The notes below the pieces were generated by a model. It searched no databases and was not told the DNA's origin. It saw only the letters and a list, made by a program, of their open reading frames with translations. A stretch of DNA of 64,000 nt from Siphonodentalium dalli (Eukaryota; Mollusca; Scaphopoda; Gadilida; Siphonodentaliidae). The stretch is from the NCBI GenBank assembly GCA_032622095.1, contig CP136061.1:197456935-197520934 (forward strand), given 5' to 3'. A program made the position numbers and the translations under genes. Positions 57,758-64,000 of the stretch are shown here, piece by piece; position 1 is the stretch's first letter; every line of letters starts with the position of its first letter.

Positions 57758-58655
57758 CTAGAAGGTGACCCGACTTCGTCCGGGCTTTGACCTTGAATTG
57801 TCTATTTTGAAGGCCAAGGTCAAGTGGGGTCACGATTTGACCCGTCCAAAACACAGTGCCCGAACAAAAGTACCCGACAAAAGTACCCGTCGAAATCCAT
57901 CCGGTTTTACCCGATTTGACCTTGAATTGACCATTTTGAAGGTCAAGGTCAGGTGGGGTCAAACACCAACACCCCAAAAATGGTGGAAATCGGCCCAGCG
58001 GATACCGGGAAATCGGCCCAGCGGATACCGAGATACCCTATGCATCAAATTTCGTCCGTAAAAATCCGCCAGTTTAACCCGATTTGATTTCCACTGAAGT
58101 ATATAAACGCGCCTCAAGTTTCAACGTAAAGATAAATTACCATCGGTGCCCGAGATATCGCCAAGACGTCTGAAACAGTCAAATGCATCGGCCGGTTATG
58201 AGTTAACGTGATCTAACTTTATGACCTCTAACGACGTCATAGAAGTTACGCATTGTTTTTACCCTGATAGAAGATCGTACCACTTCTTCTTAATAATTGA
58301 GGCAGATAACTAAAACGGATACATACATATTATATATCGTTGGAAAGAGGAAACACGAAAGATTCTCATAGTGTCATTATTATGACTGGCATGTTATTAT
58401 TCGCGCTGTTTCGAATCGATTTGTAAGCACCGAACTGAAATATATTAGCGCAAAACGGCGTAAAAACAGATTTGACCTCGGCACGTGAAAAGTTGACCTC
58501 GCACGGACAAATTAATAGGCCTATGTTAGTCCTGACCCGAAAATACCCCCACATACCAAGTTTCATCGAAATCGGCTGGGCCATTTTCGAGTCCATCGAT
58601 TACACACAAACACACAAACACACAAACAAACAGATCTTCCAAAATATATAATAGA
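57758..58655 (-). mobile_element. Helitron-like unit A5 (898 bp)
   Basis: The 5'-most unit on the minus strand; its TC start (58,655-58,654) directly follows an A (minus) at the insertion border. Confidence 0.88.
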
Positions 58656-59215
58656 TGGTATTAGCCCCGTATATTGTCTGTTCGTTCACAAATGGTTTAT
58701 ATAGCATACGGGGTTAAAACCATAGTATATATATATATATGCCACATCATTTCCACAAGAATATATATTATATCGCTGATTTGAAATCCTTGCGCGGGGG
58801 ATAACATGTTGCATCTGTCTGTATATATACTATGGTATTAGCCCCGTATATTTTATGTAAGTTCAAAAATGGTTTAATATCATATATACGGGGTTAATAC
58901 CATAGTATATATAAAGGAGAAGCGCAACATTAATCCCCACAAGGATTTAAAATCAGCGAAGTAATATAGATTCTTGGGGAGAAGATCTGGCATATACCAT
59001 GGTATTAACCCCGTATGCTATATAAACCATTTGTGAACGAACAGACAATATACGGGGCTAATACCATAGTATATATATACAGGACACTGAGGACAGATGC
59101 AACATTTTATCTCCGCAAGGATTTAAAATCAGCGAAGAAATACACGGGGCTAAAACCATAGTATATATATATACACCACATCATCTCCCCAAGGCTCTAT
59201 AAACCTTCCAGAAAA
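58656..59215. repeat. Hairpin MITE cluster and right arm of the inverted duplication
   Basis: Short elements with ends CTATGGTATTAGCCCCGTAT and inverse ATACGGGGTTAATACCATAG lie at about 58,653-58,726, 58,830-58,905 and 58,998-59,070, each bordered by TATATA, consistent with insertion into TA-rich sites. The stretch 58,985-59,200 is the reverse complement of 51,838-51,949 joined to 58,656-58,740. Confidence 0.85.
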
Positions 59216-59379
59216 GGGTTTTCTTTTGGGGAGTGAAATTGCTTAGCAAAACGGGGCTCGGAATGTTTTGGGGGTAACACATAAAGGATAGACACATGTT
59301 GACGGGGGTAATCCATAATGCAATAACCCCAATGAAATAAACCCGTTCGATATATATACGAAATAACGTGCATTATGAC

Positions 59380-61515
59380 TTGCCCGTTATTTCGTTAATA
59401 TTCACAATTAGGAGGTCATATTCGCGGAATAACGGTCATCTTATTGCACATGCGTTTCATTTCACGGAATAACGGTCATCTTATTACACATGAGCATCAT
59501 TTCACGGAATAACGGTCATATTAGTACACATGCGCATCATTGAAATAACCCCGTTCGATATATATATATATACGAAATAACGTGCATTATGACTTGCCCG
59601 TAATTTCGTTATATATAATCGAGTGGGGAGTGTTCAATCTATAACATGCACCCCCCCCCCCCCCCCCGACATCACCGAGGGATGATTATTGACGAAATAT
59701 AACGGGCATCTTTGATCAGTGATCGGTTAAAGAACCTTCATCGACAAATATACCCGTTATTTCGTTATATATAATCCATGCAGTGCATGTGGAGTGTTCA
59801 ATCTATAACAGGCACCCCACCCCCATCACCGGGTGATGATTATTGACGAAATAACGGGCATCTTTGATCAGTGGTAGTTTGAAGAACACCCATTAACTAA
59901 AATATCCGTTATTTCGTTATATTTACTCCAGTGGGGAGTGATCAATCTTTAACATGCACCCCCCCCCCCGACATATCCGGGTGATGATTATTGACGAAAT
60001 AACGGACATCTTTGATCAGTGATCGGTTAAAGAACCTTCATCGACTAATATACCCGTTATTTCGTTATATATAATCCAGTGCATGTGCAGTGTTCAATCT
60101 ATAACAGGCACCCCCCTCCCCATCACCGGGGGATGATTATTGACGAAATAACGGGCATCTTTGATCAGTGATCGGTTAAAGAAACTTCACCAACTAATAT
60201 ACCCGTTATTTCGTTATATATAATCGAGTGGGGAGTTTTAAATCTATAACATGCACCCCCCCCCCCCCCCCGACATCACCAGGGGATGATTATTGACGAA
60301 ATAACGGGCATCTTTGGTCAGTGGTAGTTTGAAGAACATCCATTAACTAAAATATCCGTTATTTCGTTACATTTACTCAAGTGGGGAGTGATCAATCTTT
60401 AACATGCACCCCCCCCCCCCCGACATCTCCGGGTGATGATTTTTGACGACTAATATACCCGTTATTTCGTTATATATAATCCAGTGCATGTGCAATGTTC
60501 AATCTATAACAGGCACCACCCCCCCCCCCCCCCCATCACCGGGGAATGATTATTGACGAAATAACGGGCATCTTTGATCAGTGATCGGTTAAAGAAACTT
60601 CACCAACCAATATGCCCGTTATTTCGTTATATATAATCGAGTGGGATGTTTTAAATCTATAACATGCACCCCCTCCCGACATCACCAGGGGATGATTATT
60701 GACGAAATAACGGGCATCTTTTAACATGCACCCCCCCCCCCCCCGACATCACCGGGGGATGATTATTGACGAAATATAACGGGCATCTTTGATCAGTGAT
60801 CGGTTAAAGAACCTTCATCGACTAATATACCCGTTATTTCGTTATATATAATCCAGTGCATGTGGAATGTTCAATCTATAACAGGCACCCCCCCCCCCCC
60901 CCCCATCACCAGGGGATGATTATTGACGAAATAACGGGCATCTTTGATCAGTGATCGAGTGGGGAGTTTTAAATCTATAACATGCACCCCCTCCCCCCCC
61001 CCCCCCGACATCACCAGGGGATGATTATTGACGAAATAACGGGCATCTTTGGTCAGTGGTAGTTTGAAGAACACACATTAACTAAAATGTCCGTCATTTC
61101 GTTATATTTACTCCAGTGGGGAGTGATCAATCTTTAACGTGCACCACCCCCCCCCCCCCCCGACATCTCCGGTGATGATTATTGACGAAATAACGGACAT
61201 CTTTGATCAGTGATCGGTTAAAGAACCTTCATCGACTAACATACCCGTTATTTCGTTATATATAATCCATCACCGGGGGGGTGATTATTGACGAAATAAC
61301 GGGCATCTTTGATCAGTGATCGGTTAAATAAACTTCACCAACTAATATACCCGTTATTTCGTTATATATAATCGAGTGGGAAGTTTTAAATATATAAAAT
61401 GCACCCCCCCCCCGACATCACCAGGAGATGATTATTGACGAAATAACGGGCATCTTTGGTCAGTGGTAGTTTGAAGAACATCCATTAACTAAAATATCCG
61501 TTATTTCGTTATATT
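59380..61515. repeat. ~150-bp satellite with C-runs (about a dozen units)
   Basis: Unit: ACCCGTTATTTCGTTATATA, TAATC(C/G)AGTG, GGAGTGTTCAATCTATAACA, a C-run of about 6-19 nt, ACATCACCGGGGGATGATTA, TTGACGAAATAACGGGCATC, TTTGATCAGTGATCGGTTAA, then AGAACCTTCATC. CCCGTTATTTCGT and ACGAAATAACGGG are inverted within each unit. A related ~51-bp sub-repeat (CACGGAATAACGGTCATCTT) is present three times at 59,413-59,545. Confidence 0.92.
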
Positions 61516-61652
61516 TACGAAAAGAAATTACACTAAACTTGTGAGTTTTGGTCTGAGTTGGTTCAGTGGGAGTGGCTGTCAGTTGGAAATTCAAACGTTG
61601 ACACTCCACCCCCACATAACCAAAGGAGCCCCTAGCTCTAGCCACGTTCCCG
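61512..61652 (-). mobile_element. Partial copy of the C-tract hAT MITE (family 2)
   Basis: On the minus strand GGGAACGTGGCTAGAG through GGGGGTGGAGTGTCAACG and GAATTTCCAACTG aligns to the first ~130 bp of 14,182-15,116. The other end is missing; the satellite begins there. Confidence 0.6.
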
Positions 61653-62700
61653 ATGATACGTCATATCGGGAGCACACGTTATTCCAATAATAATAATGCT
61701 TACCTATTTTGGTGACTTTCATGCAGGCTATATACAAGTATATGTCTCTGGTCTGTGTGGTTCCCACGCATCAACAGTCTGCTATATTTAGTTGTATTGC
61801 TGTGTTGGCGGTTTTACACATCAGTTTATAAAAGCAAATGTATTTTTTTTATAAATCAGAATAGAAATGGGAAGCTAAAATCCCAGTACGTGTGCTCCTG
61901 TTGATGGCGTATCTATTATTGGAAGCATGCGGTCGACTAAAAAATTAGGGATAGTCCAAATTTAACCTGAGGTGTCGTGTCGAATGACCCTCATTCTATG
62001 TCGCATAAAATCAGACGATCAAACGGGTAACCCGCAAAATAAAGTTTAAATTCACAAGATCATGGCATATTATTTCATAAACATTGAAATTATTGAATTT
62101 TTTTTTTTACATTTTAAAAGTTTGTTTGCATAAAAAATATGGTGAAGTAAAACAAAATCCCCTTTGTAATATTGGAACAGTCTGGTCAGTTTTGTCCAGT
62201 TGACTTCTGATTCGTGATTGGGGCATGCAATAAATGCCGGCATAATAAAGCTGACGACAGAATTATAATTGCTCGAGATATCGGTCAACCAATTTCTCCT
62301 GTTCTGTTAACCACAAACAATAACAATGTTGATGTTGGGCGCGCTTGTTGGCTGTGTTTATTCGCCATCTTGGTAAGTAACATCCGGCGACCTAAAGCCA
62401 TAGTATGCCCATGTAGGTAGGAATGATTTCGGGCGGATAAAGGACATGGTATGTGTTTGTTCTCGGTATTTTGAATAGTTTTATGTGGCATTGTTATGAA
62501 AAGCATGAGACAAAATAGCACGCAAAACAGGAGACCAGTCACGCTAATCTAAATGCAATCAACTGCACAAAGGATCCTCCAGTGGCAGAGTGGCCGTCAA
62601 TTATTACTGATTGCTCGATTGGACTCAGTTCTCGGCCAATACAACGTGTTGTATAATATCTATGTCAGCGCCCCCAGGTGATAAATATTCGCGGTAAATA
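61653..62700. other. No gene recognised
   Basis: AT-rich. No recognisable ORF or repeat beyond the short match to 51,595-51,640. Confidence 0.5.
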
Positions 62701-62738
62701 AACATTGGGTTGTTTCTTCCAATTGTGAACTTTGTCGA

Positions 62739-63794
62739 ATGGGCCGGCGAAAACCAAGAAAGCGAGATCGCCATTCAGACTCATCCACGGACGAAACTGA
62801 TATATCTGGTACTACCGTGACCATACTATCAACGAGTACGCCGATCAGAAAGGGGGAAATCCAAAAAACTATGGATGAATACGGCAAAAATAAAGATAAA
62901 CCAACAACAGTGCACGAGATGGCAGAAAACACACCCCAGACAAGAGTAACATGCATCAACAGCTATCACACATCGCACAGCAGTATGATACAATCATAAC
63001 AAAACTCAACACTGTTATGACTAAAGATTATTTTGATGGCATAATTAAAAACTATTCTCCCACTACTGTTGTGTTTGATAAAATAGAAGGAGCAAAGACA
63101 GAAATAATGGACTCGGTCAAAACGTTAGAAAATAGAGTGAACAAAATCGAGAATGAGTTGAAAAAAGTGAAGAAAGCGAAAGAATGACTAGAAAAGGGCC
63201 TAGCCGAACAGAAGGAAAAGAGACGCGTCGATCAAAAACTCTATAAGGATGAAGTGTCAACTCTAAAAAATAAAATCATCGACTTGGAACAACAGGGAAG
63301 AAAAGACTCAGTAAGATTTTTCGGAATAGAGGAGGACTCGAAGCAGGAGAAACCGCTGACGATTGTGCAAGAAAGGTATTAAAAATTATCAATGACAAGA
63401 TGGGGGTACGACTGATGTCAAAAGAAATATCTATTGCACACAGAGCTGGCAATATAAGACAATCAGAGACTAAAACGGACAGCAGAAAGTTGAAAGTATT
63501 TCCCAGAGCTGTGCTGGTAAAGCTTGCCACAAGAATGGCAAAATCTGATGTCATCAAAAAAAAAATAAGTTAAAAGGGCAAAAAATCTCTGTGACTGAAG
63601 ACTTAACAGCCATCAATCATCGACTCCTTAAGGTTGCTTTTAACCATCCAAGCGTTAAGAATACTTGGTCAGTTAACACTAAGCTTTTTCTCAAACTAAA
63701 AAATGACAAAATAGTGAAATTCTGCACAGAAGAACAGCTGATGGAAACTCTCACACCAGAACCCAATATGGATGTTCACGACAATCATGAATAA
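62739..63794 (+). pseudogene. LINE ORF1-type protein remnant (coiled coil plus RNA-binding region)
   Basis: It begins ATG at 62,739 (MGRRKPRKRDRHSD, basic). After a frameshift near 62,950 a heptad-like coiled coil follows (KTLENRVNKIENELKKVKK, about 63,118-63,180). A TGA interrupts at about 63,185, then IIDLEQQGRKDSVRFFGIEE (63,277-63,336) resembles the start of the L1-type ORF1p RRM. Frame shifts near 63,340 and in an A-run at 63,557-63,566. The C-terminal part holds ISIAHRAGNIRQ, RAVLVKLATRMAKSDV and ISVTEDLTAINHRLLKVA, the L1-ORF1p-like trimeric RNA-binding pattern. An ORF2 would lie beyond the window edge. Broken in at least four places. Confidence 0.7.
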
Positions 63795-64000
63795 TATAAT
63801 ACTGCTGACTTTGCAAACAACGATCGGATCTGCATTCCGATCTATGTGATGTAGATACTTTTTGATAATTGCTTTGTGTATTTATGTATTGTGTAAATAT
63901 GTTCCCTTTATTGTGTTTAATGGGGTAATAAATGGTCTAATTTAAGATGCACCATCACTGGGCACTACCTGAGTAATGCTATCGTGGAAGATCGTATGGA
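63795..64000. other. Downstream of LINE ORF1; no gene recognised
   Basis: AT-rich. May be the ORF1/ORF2 spacer or 3' end of the element. Window ends here. Confidence 0.4.

Larger units (their letters stand above)
51950..58655 (-). mobile_element. Concatemer of seven Helitron-like units inserted as one block
   Basis: On the minus strand every unit starts TCTAT(T/A)...ATATATTTTG plus a GTGT/GTTT microsatellite and ends with a short hairpin followed about 11 nt later by CTAG. Unit borders are direct CTAG/TC joins with no spacer. The outer flanks are A (before TC) and T (after CTAG). Order on plus coordinates: A1 51,950-52,845, A2 52,846-53,769, A3 53,770-54,659, B1 54,660-55,763, A4 55,764-56,653, B2 56,654-57,757, A5 57,758-58,655. 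Empty-site copies lie at 58,770-58,850 and, inverted, at about 58,990-59,200. No Rep/helicase is encoded, so the units are non-autonomous. Confidence 0.88.

Noticed and set aside
51957-58596. Recurring 98-, 91- and 76-codon ORFs in each array unit, looking like a tandem gene family
   Set aside because: They lie inside the Helitron-like units on both strands, overlap each other, and are identical only because the units are. No domain, start context or splice signal supports coding.
59380-61515. CRISPR-like or tRNA-array-like regular spacing
   Set aside because: Whole ~150-bp units repeat, including the sequence between the conserved motifs; this is a satellite.

Overview
This is eukaryotic, metazoan, repeat-rich DNA. 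It has AT-rich intergenic and intronic sequence, spliced exons with canonical GT/AG borders, very long introns and almost wall-to-wall transposon debris. There is no bacterial gene organisation. MAM-domain exons, a KMT5A-like SET exon pair, a (GATT)n plus GGGTTTAACG dispersed repeat, and the mix of CR1/Jockey-type LINEs, MULE, hAT MITEs and Helitron-like elements fit a lophotrochozoan, most likely a mollusc. That assignment is inference from repeat style, not a database match.

Host-type genes are few. One MAM domain is split over three plus-strand exons (9203-9342, 23309-23568, 49172-49259), so a single domain spans about 40 kb with introns of about 14 and 25.6 kb. All four MAM cysteines are encoded and the exon 2/3 phases match, but no GT donor is visible after exon 1. 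On the opposite strand, inside the first MAM intron, lie two exons of a KMT5A-like SET domain (16245-16380 and 12380-12575). They join in frame but carry a stop codon inside the SET core. A further minus-strand exon-like block (10370-10698) is a minisatellite coding an E-S-E-T-A-T-V-A-rich repeat, broken by a 4-bp deletion.

Layout: 1-3.5 kb, decayed LINE with a MITE in its RT domain. 3.5-5.3 kb and 29.5-32 kb, related foldback-like elements sharing segments in direct and inverted order. 7-9 kb, minisatellite and duplicated segments. 12.9-20.2 kb, hAT-type MITEs with perfect 8-bp target duplications, hairpins and a large palindrome. 21.5-25 kb, LINE pieces and a 475-bp repeat pair around MAM exon 2. 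25-39.7 kb, low-complexity intron sequence, a TA-flanked TIR element and several tandem arrays. 40.6-46.2 kb, a Mutator-like element (MULE) with long terminal inverted repeats and a 10-bp TSD. It sits inside a minus-strand ORF and itself hosts a Helitron-like insertion and a retroposon with a 13-bp TSD. 47-47.8 kb, LINE piece. 50.3-51.3 kb, second copy of a C-tract hAT MITE.

The most striking object is 51,950-58,655: seven head-to-tail, non-autonomous Helitron-like units (A-A-A-B-A-B-A on plus coordinates; the elements read on the minus strand). They are joined at CTAG/TC borders and inserted as one block between an A and a T. Nearby copies of the flank show the uninterrupted empty site. It is followed by hairpin MITEs (58.7-59.2 kb), a ~150-bp satellite with poly-C tracts (59.4-61.5 kb), and at the far end the decayed ORF1 of another LINE (62.7-63.8 kb).
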